Source: Granulosicoccus sp036478565
GTDB taxonomy: Bacteria > Pseudomonadota > Gammaproteobacteria > Granulosicoccales > Granulosicoccaceae
Direction: 5' to 3'
DNA length: 64,000 nucleotides
NCBI GenBank assembly: GCA_965224525.1
Contig: OZ245050.1
Location: 3,844,001 to 3,908,000, forward strand
The position numbers were made by a program, and so were the translations under genes. Shown here one piece after another: positions 45,020 through 53,305 of the stretch. Position 1 is the stretch's first letter; each line of letters starts with the position of its first letter. The notes under the pieces were generated by a model. That model saw nothing but the letters and a program-made list of their open reading frames with translations. It made no database searches and was not told the origin of the DNA.

Positions 45020-45306
45020 AAAATTATCTAAAAAGATTGGCAATTCCTCGACACGCTGATCCTGTGGTACTTAATCTGGCGCTGGAAAATGCGCTCAACG
45101 ATGGCGACCAGGATCCGGATGCGATATCCGTACTAACCGATCCACTTTTTCGAACGCATTTTGAGCGGGTGCACCTGCAATACCTGGCTATGGGGGTGGC
45201 TATCGACACACTGAAGCACTCTGAAGCACGCGACACGCATCGTTGGACCGATCGGCTCGTCGAATTCAATTCCGATGATGAAGAATCACTCGACAGCCAA
45301 GGCTGA
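45016..45306 (+). CDS. Small protein coupled to the J-domain-like membrane protein
   Basis: 96 residues. Its ATG overlaps the preceding TGA as ATGA, so translation is coupled to the J-domain-like protein. It has no signal peptide or membrane helix and is acidic at the end (DDEESLDSQG). A middle segment reads TDPLFRTHFERVHLQYLAMG. It may be a soluble partner of the upstream protein. I recognise no family. Confidence 0.7.
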   Translation: MKNYLKRLAIPRHADPVVLNLALENALNDGDQDPDAISVLTDPLFRTHFERVHLQYLAMGVAIDTLKHSEARDTHRWTDRLVEFNSDDEESLDSQG

Positions 45307-45368
45307 TACACGCTCAAGATGGCAGTTAACAGCCAAACTATATTCGCCGGTCAGTCAGGCCCAGACAT

Positions 45369-45971
45369 TTAGCGGTTTTTCGGTTTCTCGTACGGTATGG
45401 GATCATGTTCATGACACAGGCTTTGCGCGCCATCAAGAATACTTTTCGAACCTAGAAGCGAAAAAGTAATCGAGGTTGCTGACGTCAGGGAAAGCTTAGC
45501 CACATTGCCCAAGTCAAATTTCGACTGCAACGCCTTTCTATCTTCAAACGCACTATCAAACCATAGGCGAGTTTGTTTTTTGTCTCCGTCAGCCGCAACA
45601 GGAAACTTCATCGGCACACCGTCAATTGACAGCGTGAGGCTATCACCATCGGCAAGAACATCTAAGCCAGGTAACGGCGCTTCCTCCGGCTTACCTGAAA
45701 AGGCCGATTCGTGTTGTATCACAATGCCTATAAGCGGAGAACAGTCAAATCGCGGAACAAAGCCAACTCGTAAAAGAACATTGTCAAGTTTGGTTGCCGT
45801 AGTGAAGCCGTAATACTCCGTCAACACAGAACTATCCGCAAGCGTGTGCTGACTGGATTCCGCATGCCACTGATCAATCGTCGATTCCGGCTGGTTCACG
45901 ACCGCAATACTCGTACTACTGAACCCCGCAATCAGTAGAGCAACAACAGTGGTGCGCACTTGCTCTCCCAT
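45369..45971 (-). CDS. Secreted protein of unknown function
   Basis: 200 residues with a signal peptide (TTVVALLIAGFSSTSIAV). AGAGG lies some nine bases upstream of the ATG. Two cysteines (Cys in PRFDCSPL and LCHEHD) may pair. LLRVGFVPRFDCSPLIGIVI and LTLSIDGVPMKFPVAADG look like strands of a small beta protein. I recognise no family. It converges on the small coupled gene upstream and is divergent from the following membrane protein gene. Confidence 0.7.
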   Translation of the reverse strand: MGEQVRTTVVALLIAGFSSTSIAVVNQPESTIDQWHAESSQHTLADSSVLTEYYGFTTATKLDNVLLRVGFVPRFDCSPLIGIVIQHESAFSGKPEEAPLPGLDVLADGDSLTLSIDGVPMKFPVAADGDKKQTRLWFDSAFEDRKALQSKFDLGNVAKLSLTSATSITFSLLGSKSILDGAQSLCHEHDPIPYEKPKNR

Positions 45972-46284
45972 AAATAGACCTCTTGACAGCAGTCACCAGT
46001 CTAGCGCTTTTTAAAGTCCATTTGCAGACGACATGATTCCAGAGACATGATTCAAGACACCCACAATCATTGACCATCGCATCGTTGCGTCATTTCAATG
46101 GCACTAGCCCTGTCAAATCCACCGATTCCGACCAACAGCTTCACTACAGATATCCAAATCCCGTCGATTGCGCCTCCCCCACGACCAAAAGACCTATCTC
46201 TTGAGCCGGTTTGTAAACAAAAGCAATAAAAGGCATTCATTTTGCAAACCACGTCTCACTGCAATGGTTTTTCTGGAAAGTGAC
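45972..46284. other. 313-base divergent intergenic region
   Basis: Between two unrecognised envelope protein genes. It holds the second copy of ATTCAAGACACCCA (46050-46063) and a nearby direct repeat ACATGATTC at 46031 and 46045. I see no gene and no clear promoter. Confidence 0.4.
46050..46063 (+). repeat. 14-base motif shared with 38017-38030
   Basis: Identical to ATTCAAGACACCCA upstream of glnK, but the partner arm of the inverted repeat is missing here. Confidence 0.6.
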
Positions 46285-47757
46285 ATGAGCCTGATGCTCT
46301 TCAAATACTGCCTGCCAGCCTTACTTGGCTATATTCTGTTTGTTGGAATTTCCGGACGCTTTAATCCACTGTCCAGACCGGACTCCGCAAATGACCGACC
46401 ACCCTGGATGCTCGGGTTATGGACTGGCCTGTCAGTCGCTCTCGTCCTGACCTTGGGGCTGCATATGGCCTACAATATGTCGCTGGAAGGCGCGCGAGAA
46501 TTGTTCAGGCCAACCGCATGGCTGCTGACCGGTTTATTGCTACCCGGCTTCGCAGGCTATTTCATCTACACTGCGTTTCTCAGCAATCCAGAGCGCAATA
46601 GCCAGCTCATTAATGACGGTTTTCCAACGGAACTTTCAGAGGCAGAGCTATTAGACGCCTACAAATCCGACTTGTTATCCAGTCAGCTGGCAGACTCGAC
46701 CGAGTCCGGGCAAAGTAATTTTGCCAAAGCAATTTCAGACAGCCATGAAATCGACCTTACCGCGAATACAACCCTCATCGACGAGAGTGCCTTTACCGAT
46801 GATTTGATAATCACGACAAACAACGTCGACGATGAATCCGACAATGACAGCTTTGATTCTCTTTTCGACGACGTGCTCGATGAGGTGACCGATATTGGCG
46901 AAACTACTGGCGTTGCGAGTTCTCTCGACACTTCGGGGAATATAACGCAAGACGATGTGAGTCCTACGCCTACGCAAGCGACGGTCGAGGACAGCAAAGC
47001 AACGATTCACCATGACGATGAGCGGGAAATTCATCAGATTGCCGCCAACGCGGACAGCCATCCGACGGCTGCACACGCAAGTTTACGAGCAATCTCCGTT
47101 ACCACAGAGACTACAGATACAGACAAGCTGCGGAATATCGCTGCCAGAGAAACGGCTCTGCGTGAAGAGACTGAAAAACACTTGCGAATCACGCGTAAAG
47201 CGCTGTCGGCGCTCGAATCTGAATCGCGTGAGCACGAAGGAGCCAAGGCTGAGATGGTCATGGCGCTCGAAGAAGCGCTTGACGATCGTACCCGCGAGAC
47301 AGCCGCCGCCGAAGCTCGGGCCTCCCGCGCAGAGTCGCATCAGGTCGACGTGGAAACGACTGTTGTTGAACTGAAACAGGATATCGCCAAGTCAAAACAG
47401 AACCTGCGCCGCAGCACTGAGGCGCGCGCTCACGCCGTACGCACTGCCAACAAATCGGTAGAACTTGCCAAGCAGTCGGCACGGGCCCGAAAACGCTCGG
47501 AAACGCAATTGCTTGAGGCCAGATCTGCATTGAAGAACCGACAGGAAACCATCAGCAGCCTGATTCTTGCGTTGGAAAAAGAAAAGCGCCGCACGCAGGA
47601 TGAAGTCGCTTCAATGGCCAAGCAGTTGATTTTGCATGAAAAACAACTAAAGGCTCGTCGCAGCCTGGAAGAGGTAGCTCGTAGTGTCGAGGGTAAGCTT
47701 AAGTCACGTTTGGTCAAAAAAATTGCCAAGGCGCGCCCCCTCTCCGAAGACCCCTGA
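46285..47757 (+). CDS. Membrane protein with long acidic and coiled-coil cytoplasmic region
   Basis: The ATG at 46285, with GGAAAG upstream, gives 490 residues. Three N-terminal membrane helices (LFKYCLPALLGYILFVGIS, MLGLWTGLSVALVLTLGLHMA, LLTGLLLPGFAGYFIYTAFL) are followed by an Asp/Ser/Thr-rich segment (DDESDNDSFDSLFDDVLDE). A coiled coil of about 200 residues rich in Ala, Arg, Glu and Lys (around RARKRSETQLLEARSALKNR) closes the protein. It could be a membrane-tethered scaffold. I recognise no family. ATG codons further upstream (46168, 46264) lack support. Confidence 0.7.
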   Translation: MSLMLFKYCLPALLGYILFVGISGRFNPLSRPDSANDRPPWMLGLWTGLSVALVLTLGLHMAYNMSLEGARELFRPTAWLLTGLLLPGFAGYFIYTAFLSNPERNSQLINDGFPTELSEAELLDAYKSDLLSSQLADSTESGQSNFAKAISDSHEIDLTANTTLIDESAFTDDLIITTNNVDDESDNDSFDSLFDDVLDEVTDIGETTGVASSLDTSGNITQDDVSPTPTQATVEDSKATIHHDDEREIHQIAANADSHPTAAHASLRAISVTTETTDTDKLRNIAARETALREETEKHLRITRKALSALESESREHEGAKAEMVMALEEALDDRTRETAAAEARASRAESHQVDVETTVVELKQDIAKSKQNLRRSTEARAHAVRTANKSVELAKQSARARKRSETQLLEARSALKNRQETISSLILALEKEKRRTQDEVASMAKQLILHEKQLKARRSLEEVARSVEGKLKSRLVKKIAKARPLSEDP

Positions 47758-47864
47758 TGGCCAGCAGCGCAGCCTAGTGCGTTTTTTGACGATTACAGCC
47801 ACGTAGCCTTGCAACTTACCCGAGCCAGACGCCCGTGTTGGCATGATTTTTCCCGCAAGACCGA

Positions 47865-48161
47865 CTAAAGCCGTACTTGCGAAGATTGCTGAACGTATTT
47901 GTACCCTTCTGTATTGAAATCGCTCTCGTATGATTGGCGCATGAAAAATTCGCGGTCCTGACGACGTTGATGTAAATGCTCCATGCCATCGAATGTCTGC
48001 CTGGCCCTTCTTTGCATGCTCAGCATGCACCAAATGGCAACCAGGTATACGCTCAGGAAAGCCAGTATTAGCGGCATTCCCTGCATCGTTAACAACGTTA
48101 CTACCCCCGAAAAAGTCAATGTGCAGCACACGATGATTCCCATGACTTGATATGGATTCAT
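47865..48161 (-). CDS. Small membrane protein of unknown function
   Basis: From the ATG at 48161, with AGAGAG upstream, it has 98 residues. Two membrane helices (VMGIIVCCTLTFSGVVTLLTM and LILAFLSVYLVAIWCMLSM) are followed by a basic, Arg/Gln-rich tail (QRRARQTFDGMEHLHQRRQD). Longer starts to 48272 are possible but give poor N-termini. It converges on the coiled-coil protein gene. Confidence 0.6.
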   Translation of the reverse strand: MNPYQVMGIIVCCTLTFSGVVTLLTMQGMPLILAFLSVYLVAIWCMLSMQRRARQTFDGMEHLHQRRQDREFFMRQSYESDFNTEGYKYVQQSSQVRL

Positions 48162-48865
48162 GGCATCACTCTCTTTATTAAAACAACACGTAAAATATAC
48201 TCGTGACGACCTAACATGGCAACAGGGAAAGATTGATGAATTCCGGACGTATCTATTGTTAACGTCCCGCACACGGTCAAATTATTGGCCTTGATTCCGA
48301 CTACACAGCATCATGACGTCTGCACGATCGGGCTATTCATCTGATTTCCCGGATAAACTAGGGCCATAGCCGCTAACACCCTTTTTTCTTGCGAGTAGCT
48401 CTCGCCTGCGCCATTTTCCTGCATCAAGCGAGGCGTACGCCGTATTAGCACACAGAAACCACACTGCATGGGGTAGGTTTGGGTAAGCTTTGACCTGCAT
48501 TTTTACCGCCGATACAGATAATTCGACGCTCTCAATTCTTTCTGACCTCGACTGATTTCCGCTACTGCAGCCACCCGCCAGGCAATAATTCGTAGCAGCC
48601 CAAGCTTGCCGAACAAAACAAACGCTGGTGTTTACGCTAGCTCGTAATCGCCCAAAAATCAGAAAACCACTGAAAAAGTGTCAATCTTGATCAATAAACC
48701 CTTGCCTGTCATTTGGGCAAATCAAGGCCGAATCAGTCACTGCAGCGCCGGATTTTCTGACGTTAGTATGCTGGATACGGATCTGTCCTCCAAAAATAAA
48801 AATATTTATTAAAAGCTGAAACCTTTTGCAACTCTGCGGCGTTTCCCTGGTACCCGTTAGCAATC
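48162..48865. other. 704-base intergenic region
   Basis: The largest gap in the window. It separates a small membrane protein gene (-) from the secreted-repeat lipoprotein gene (+). It holds the candidate ECF promoter at 48817-48843 and a weak inverted repeat GCCCAAA/TTTGGGC (48650-48656 and 48712-48718). I see no convincing gene. A small RNA or an upstream untranslated region is possible but unsupported. Confidence 0.4.
48817..48843 (+). promoter_or_regulatory. Candidate ECF sigma promoter
   Basis: TGAAAC at 48817-48822 and CGTT at 48840-48843 are 17 bases apart, resembling the GAAC/CGTT elements used by several ECF sigma groups. It lies 22 bases before the ATG of the lipoprotein gene, whose downstream neighbours are an ECF sigma and anti-sigma pair. 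It is a pattern match, not a demonstrated promoter. Confidence 0.4.
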
Positions 48866-49606
48866 ATGGAACAAGCAATGCAACATAGATCAATATTCCC
48901 CTCCAGCCTGGCACTTGCCTTGCTCGCCGCCAGCCTCAACGGCTGTGCAACAACTGGATACGCAGCTAGCTCAGAGTCGACGCCTGCTACAGCTCGTACC
49001 ACACCAAATGGTAAAACCTGGACGACGGCTGAAGGCATGTCACTGTATACGTTTGACAAGGACTCACCCGGAAAATCCAACTGCTATGACAAGTGCGCAC
49101 AACTCTGGCCTCCGTACCTGGCTACCGAAGAAGCAATCTCCGACCACTTTGCAACAATACAACGCAAGGATGGCAGCTTCCAGTGGGCACTGGACGACGC
49201 TCCGCTGTACACCTGGATCAAGGATGTCCATCCAGGAGACACCAACGGACATGGCGTTAAAAACGTCTGGTACATGGCCCGAGCTGATCATGTGCCGACC
49301 AGGGCGTACTCATTCGGTGATGCTCTGCTGCTAACAGACCAGAAACTGATGACTCTGTATACATTCGACAAAGATTCCCAAAACCAATCAAACTGCAACG
49401 CAGCGTGTGCAGCCAAATGGCCTCCCTTTATGGCAGCCTCTGATGCAGAAGACAGTCCACCGTATAGCGTGATCACGCGCAAAGATGGAAACAAACAATG
49501 GACCCAGGACGGACAGCCCCTTTACTACTGGATCAAAGACGAAAACCCTGGCGATGCAAACGGCGACGGTGTAAAAAACCTATGGCATGTAGTTGACCTT
49601 AAATAA
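48866..49606 (+). CDS. Lipoprotein with two secreted-repeat (Lipoprotein_15/PF03640-like) domains
   Basis: 246 residues. A signal ending LNGC (Cys27) marks a lipoprotein; an alternative start at 48878 also keeps it. Two related halves follow, each with LYTFDKDS, a Cys pair around NCYDKCAQLWPP or NCNAACAAKWPP, a WALDDAPLYTWIKD or WTQDGQPLYYWIKD strand, and a closing GDTNGHGVKNVW or GDANGDGVKNLW. The function of this domain is not established. The gene stands upstream of an ECF sigma and anti-sigma, so it is probably their target or stress output. Confidence 0.85.
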   Translation: MEQAMQHRSIFPSSLALALLAASLNGCATTGYAASSESTPATARTTPNGKTWTTAEGMSLYTFDKDSPGKSNCYDKCAQLWPPYLATEEAISDHFATIQRKDGSFQWALDDAPLYTWIKDVHPGDTNGHGVKNVWYMARADHVPTRAYSFGDALLLTDQKLMTLYTFDKDSQNQSNCNAACAAKWPPFMAASDAEDSPPYSVITRKDGNKQWTQDGQPLYYWIKDENPGDANGDGVKNLWHVVDLK

Positions 49607-49675
49607 ACCTGGTACGCCGGGCTGCTAAGGGCTGCACGGCGTACTACAACGCAGTATCAATTCAATCATGAAAGC

Positions 49676-50218
49676 ATGCAGATGACTGAAGACAGGCTAA
49701 GGAAAATAGAGCAGTACCTCAGCCAGATAAAGCTGAAGGATCGCGCCGCATTTTCGCAGCTTTACGAGTTAAGTAATAGAAAACTGTTCGGGTTGATACT
49801 GCGAATCGTACCCGACAGAGAGCAGGCGGCCGATGTATTACAAGAGAGCTTCACCCGCATCTGGCTGAATGCCAACAGTTACCGCAGCGACCTCGGCAAT
49901 GCCTGGGCCTGGCTATGCCAGTTGACTCGTAACTGTGCACTTGACAGTATTCGGCATTCCCGTCGCCACCCGGTGACACTTCTTGAACCCGACGACCTGG
50001 ACACAATTAATATTGATCACGCACCCGATCGAAACAGCAGTTTCGACCTGCACCGCTGCCTGAGCACACTCGACACGGACAAACGCAATGCCATCATCCA
50101 TATCTATCTGCATGGGCTGACGCAAAGCGAGCTTGCCGCACGAATCGAAAGGCCGGTCAGTACCATTAAAACCTGGATACGCAGAGGCCTGCTGGAGTTA
50201 CAACATTGTCTCAGCTGA
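49676..50218 (+). CDS. ECF-type RNA polymerase sigma factor
   Basis: 180 residues. Region 2 shows DRAAFSQLYELSNRKLFGL, DREQAADVLQESFTRIW and AWLCQLTRNCALDSIRHSRR; region 4 shows LDTDKRNAIIHIYLHGLTQSELAARIERPVSTIKTWIRRG with its helix-turn-helix. There is no region 1 or 3, as expected for an ECF sigma. It directs polymerase to stress or envelope genes, held by the anti-sigma encoded next, whose ATG overlaps its stop. Confidence 0.92.
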   Translation: MQMTEDRLRKIEQYLSQIKLKDRAAFSQLYELSNRKLFGLILRIVPDREQAADVLQESFTRIWLNANSYRSDLGNAWAWLCQLTRNCALDSIRHSRRHPVTLLEPDDLDTINIDHAPDRNSSFDLHRCLSTLDTDKRNAIIHIYLHGLTQSELAARIERPVSTIKTWIRRGLLELQHCLS

Positions 50219-50943
50219 TGAGGTACCACAACCCCGAAATCCGTGAACACCTGGCGGGACAATACGTGCTTGGCGCATTGTCGCCTCGCGTTAGGCGGCG
50301 TACCGAGAGGTTGATGCGTTCTGACAAGGCATTGGAGAAACTGGTTTATCAATGGCAGGACAGACTGTGCACCATGAATGATTCAGCACCGGAAGCCAAG
50401 CCACCCAAACGCGTATGGGACGAGCTGGAAATGATGCTGAACAGAACGCCGATGCAGCAAACTGCAAACCCACAAAAACAGCTTATGCAGTCCTTATTGT
50501 TGTGGCGTAGCGTCACCGCAGTACTGCTGGCCAGCGTCATCGCTATTGCTCTGCTGGTGAGCAATCCACCAGCCTTGCATCCGGCGGGCTATGTGGCGTT
50601 GATGAAAAACAACCCGGAGCAGCTAGAGCCGTCCCTGATGATCACAGCTTATCAAGGTAAGGAACCAGGCACTTCAAGCCTCCATATACAATGGAATCAG
50701 CGAACGGAGCAGCAAGATCTTGAAGGGCTAACACTGTGGGCCATAGATCGTGATACCAAAAATCACCTATCCCTTGGTAGCCTTGCGGTTGTTGAAGACA
50801 ATCGCCTGCTTTCACGTACAGAATGGCAGGCATTGAAAAACAGCCTGGAATTGGTGGCAACTCGTGGCGAGTTATTCACCGACCCCATCGTATTCAGCGG
50901 GCCTTGTGTGCAACTCTCTGATTGGCGTGAGAAAGCTTCCTGA
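50218..50943 (+). CDS. Membrane anti-sigma factor (RskA/ZAS-like)
   Basis: 241 residues from the ATG at 50218, whose TGATG overlap with the sigma stop indicates coupling; a TTG at 50206 is less likely. The N-terminal cytoplasmic part has YVLGALSPRVRRRTERLM, the anti-sigma helix region. One membrane helix (SVTAVLLASVIAIALLVS) near residue 108 is followed by a periplasmic RskA-like domain (HPAGYVALMKNNPEQLEPSL). It should hold the ECF sigma at the membrane until a signal acts. No zinc HxxxCxxC is visible, so it is not a classical ZAS. Confidence 0.85.
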   Translation: MRYHNPEIREHLAGQYVLGALSPRVRRRTERLMRSDKALEKLVYQWQDRLCTMNDSAPEAKPPKRVWDELEMMLNRTPMQQTANPQKQLMQSLLLWRSVTAVLLASVIAIALLVSNPPALHPAGYVALMKNNPEQLEPSLMITAYQGKEPGTSSLHIQWNQRTEQQDLEGLTLWAIDRDTKNHLSLGSLAVVEDNRLLSRTEWQALKNSLELVATRGELFTDPIVFSGPCVQLSDWREKAS

Positions 50944-50972
50944 GCCCATTTTCGACGGAAGTTGAAATTGGC

Positions 50973-51977
50973 TTAAGCCACCATCCGACTATAACTCGCA
51001 ATATCAATATTACTACCGCAAGCGATCATCGCGACACGCTTGCCATCAAGCGTTCCAGCAAGCGGTCCAAGCAATGCTGCCAGCCCGGCTGCACAGGCTG
51101 GCTCAACAGCCAGTTTCATATCAGTAAACATTCGGCGCATCGCCTGACGCATCTGATCGTCTGTCACTTGCACCAACTGCTCGACATGTTGCTGAACCAG
51201 TGCAAAGCTTAAGGGTGCATGCATCGGTGCGCCGAGGCTGTCTGCGATGGTATTCACCTCGACCTTCTCCATCGGCACACCAGCTTCTATACTCTGGCGC
51301 ATACCCTGAGCACCGGTTGGCTCAACACCAATAATGCGACAGTCAGGTTGAAGCTGTTTCACAACGCTGGCAATACCCGCGATAAGTCCGCCACCTCCCA
51401 CCGGCACAATAACGACATCCAGGTCTGCGATATCCTGGCAGAGCTCAAGACCAACAGTCGCTGTTCCCTCAATCGTGTGCTGGCCTTCAAACGGATGGAT
51501 TAACATGCGACCTTCCTGAGCCTGAAGTTTGTCGACAATGTGGATCAAGTCATTGATATTCTCGCCAAAGACAACTTCCGCACCCAGTGAACGGCAACGA
51601 TCCACACGAAATGGATTGGCTGTGCGTGGCATGACCACTTTTGCCGAAACACCCAGATGCTTTGCCGCATACGCCGTCGCAATGGCATGATTACCTGCTG
51701 AAAACGCGGTTACTCCGGGCCCTGTCCCGGCTGAGGCATTGGCATTGTTATCGCGAAGCCAATGAAGAATCGTATTGACTGCCCCGCGCGGCTTGAAGCT
51801 ACCCGTGCGTTGTAGCAATTCCAGTTTGATGTACAAGCTTCCACCAGCCACTGGCCCGGACTGATCTGGCCACAGAACGGTCGGCGTTCGTACGATATAG
51901 GGTGTCAGGCTTTCCGCCACCTGTTGTACAACAGCTATAGAAGGCTTATCCGTCGGCTGCCCGACCACGCTACTCAT
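50973..51977 (-). CDS. Threonine/serine dehydratase-like PLP enzyme
   Basis: 334 residues of the tryptophan-synthase-beta fold. The PLP lysine is in GSFKPRGA, the phosphate loop is VGGGGLIAG, and AFSAGNHAIATAYAAK carries the substrate Asn loop. There is no C-terminal ACT regulatory domain, so it is closer to catabolic or serine racemase-like enzymes than to IlvA. It would deaminate threonine or serine to keto acids. It follows a small membrane protein gene by two bases on the same strand. Confidence 0.88.
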   Translation of the reverse strand: MSSVVGQPTDKPSIAVVQQVAESLTPYIVRTPTVLWPDQSGPVAGGSLYIKLELLQRTGSFKPRGAVNTILHWLRDNNANASAGTGPGVTAFSAGNHAIATAYAAKHLGVSAKVVMPRTANPFRVDRCRSLGAEVVFGENINDLIHIVDKLQAQEGRMLIHPFEGQHTIEGTATVGLELCQDIADLDVVIVPVGGGGLIAGIASVVKQLQPDCRIIGVEPTGAQGMRQSIEAGVPMEKVEVNTIADSLGAPMHAPLSFALVQQHVEQLVQVTDDQMRQAMRRMFTDMKLAVEPACAAGLAALLGPLAGTLDGKRVAMIACGSNIDIASYSRMVA

Positions 51978-51979
51978 AG

Positions 51980-52447
51980 TTACCAGTTAAACGGCATCAT
52001 CCCCATTGGTGACAGTTTGTTACCCATCCTGTCCACTCCACTGTTCATAGCACTCATTTGATTTGATAGCACTTGCCCCATATTACTGACGGAGTCATTT
52101 AACATAAGCATATTCGGATTTATTTCCTGCAGGCTCTGAATCGACGCGCTCATGTCGTTCATCGACACCTTCATATCATCCATGACGACCATGCTATCTC
52201 GAATGTTACCCAATGAAACATTCATTGTTCTGATTTCGTCCAGCAGCAAAGGGGCAACCTCAGATGCTGGCCTGGCCGTGTCATCAAGCTCTGCTATGGC
52301 GTCACTGATCGTATGGAAGTCCTTAAAACCTGTTGTCCAGATGGGTTGCCATACAAACACAAATACCAGCACCAGGACAATCAGCGACACCGATGCCACT
52401 AGATAGAAAATAGCTTTTGATAAGTCTGCGAATCTTGCTGCTTGCAT
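51980..52447 (-). CDS. Single-pass membrane protein with Met/Ser/Asn-rich coiled region
   Basis: 155 residues. One membrane helix (AIFYLVASVSLIVLVLVFVFVW) near residue 25 precedes a periplasmic helical region rich in methionine, serine and asparagine (MDDMKVSMNDMSASIQSLQEI) and a NW terminus. The methionine-rich helix resembles a phase of heptads and could be a coiled coil. No family is recognised. It ends two bases before the dehydratase start and both are probably cotranscribed. Confidence 0.65.
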   Translation of the reverse strand: MQAARFADLSKAIFYLVASVSLIVLVLVFVFVWQPIWTTGFKDFHTISDAIAELDDTARPASEVAPLLLDEIRTMNVSLGNIRDSMVVMDDMKVSMNDMSASIQSLQEINPNMLMLNDSVSNMGQVLSNQMSAMNSGVDRMGNKLSPMGMMPFNW

Positions 52448-52578
52448 GGTGAGCGTCCTGATAAAATAATTGTTCTTGTCGTTGTCTCGAAGTTTAGCAC
52501 CTGCCTTCAGTCAGACATGCCATGACACTGCCCATAGTGCATACAACTTATGGACTAGATCACAACACTACCGACACG

Positions 52579-53061
52579 CTATGAGCTTGCCAGCCGGGCC
52601 AATGCATCTCCGGACAAACGATAACCAATCCATTCGTTCTGAGGCATGGCACCTATCGAGTCATACACTTTAATAGCCTGCACATTCCAGTCCAGAACGT
52701 TCCACTCAAACCGACCGCAGCCCTGCTCTACCGCCAGCTTTGCCAGGTGCGCAAGCATCGCTCTGCCAACACCGCTGCCACGGCTTTCCGCCGACACATA
52801 CAGATCTTCCAGGAATAACCCCTTCTTGCCGGCCCATGTTGAGTAATTATAAAAATAAATCGCTGTACTGACGGGTTTTTCATTGACAGACCCGATCAAG
52901 GCATAAGCAGACGTATCAGTACCAAACAAAGACCGCTCAATATCTGAAACGGTGGCCACGACTTCCTCTTCCGCATTTTCAAACCGTGCCAGATCAAGGA
53001 TAAACTCATGGATAAGTGCTGCGTCGTCTATGCTCGCTGGTCGTATGACAATACCTTTCAT
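52579..53061 (-). CDS. GNAT N-acetyltransferase (SSAT-like)
   Basis: 160 residues with the GNAT fold: IVIRPASIDDAALIHEFI start, LFLEDLYVSAESRGSGVGRAMLAHLAKLA with the acetyl-CoA RGxGxG loop (RGSGVG), and FEWNVLDWNVQAIKVYDSIGA, typical of spermidine/spermine acetyltransferase-related proteins. It would acetylate amines or polyamines with acetyl-CoA. Upstream lie an AT-rich 18-base palindrome (53067-53084) and a ten-unit TGAAC repeat, with no clear ribosome binding site. Confidence 0.88.
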   Translation of the reverse strand: MKGIVIRPASIDDAALIHEFILDLARFENAEEEVVATVSDIERSLFGTDTSAYALIGSVNEKPVSTAIYFYNYSTWAGKKGLFLEDLYVSAESRGSGVGRAMLAHLAKLAVEQGCGRFEWNVLDWNVQAIKVYDSIGAMPQNEWIGYRLSGDALARLASS

Positions 53062-53066
53062 TGTTT

Positions 53067-53084
53067 AATTATTCTCGAATAATT
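53067..53084. promoter_or_regulatory. AT-rich palindrome just upstream of the acetyltransferase start
   Basis: AATTATTC and GAATAATT flank a two-base centre, ending six bases before the ATG at 53061. It takes the place of a ribosome binding site, so it may be an operator or a stem controlling translation. Confidence 0.45.
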
Positions 53085-53100
53085 CAGGTTACATGACAAC

Positions 53101-53150
53101 TGAACTGAACTGAACTGAACTGAACTGAACTGAACTGAACTGAACTGAAC
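53101..53150. repeat. Pentanucleotide tandem repeat (TGAAC)10
   Basis: Ten exact units of TGAAC, 39 bases upstream of the acetyltransferase start on the minus strand, between it and ynjF. Fifty perfect bases with no point changes indicate a young or active slippage tract. Confidence 0.95.
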
Positions 53151-53305
53151 CAGACAATATGCCATTGTGCGTCAGGTGTAAATCTAACAGATTCATTGGC
53201 CTTGTTAATTGTAAACTTCTGCAAATTCACCACCGACAGGCGAACAATATCGCCGCACAATAGGATTCATGCGGGTGCGCGTTCGGCGCTATCGTATTCG
53301 GTAAA

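Noticed and set aside
48670..48720. FNR- or small-RNA-like symmetry near TTGATCAAT in the large gap
   Set aside because: The half-sites are too close for the TTGAT-N4-ATCAA pattern and the stems are short.
53101..53150. Possible CRISPR array
   Set aside because: The repeat is a contiguous five-base tandem tract without spacers.
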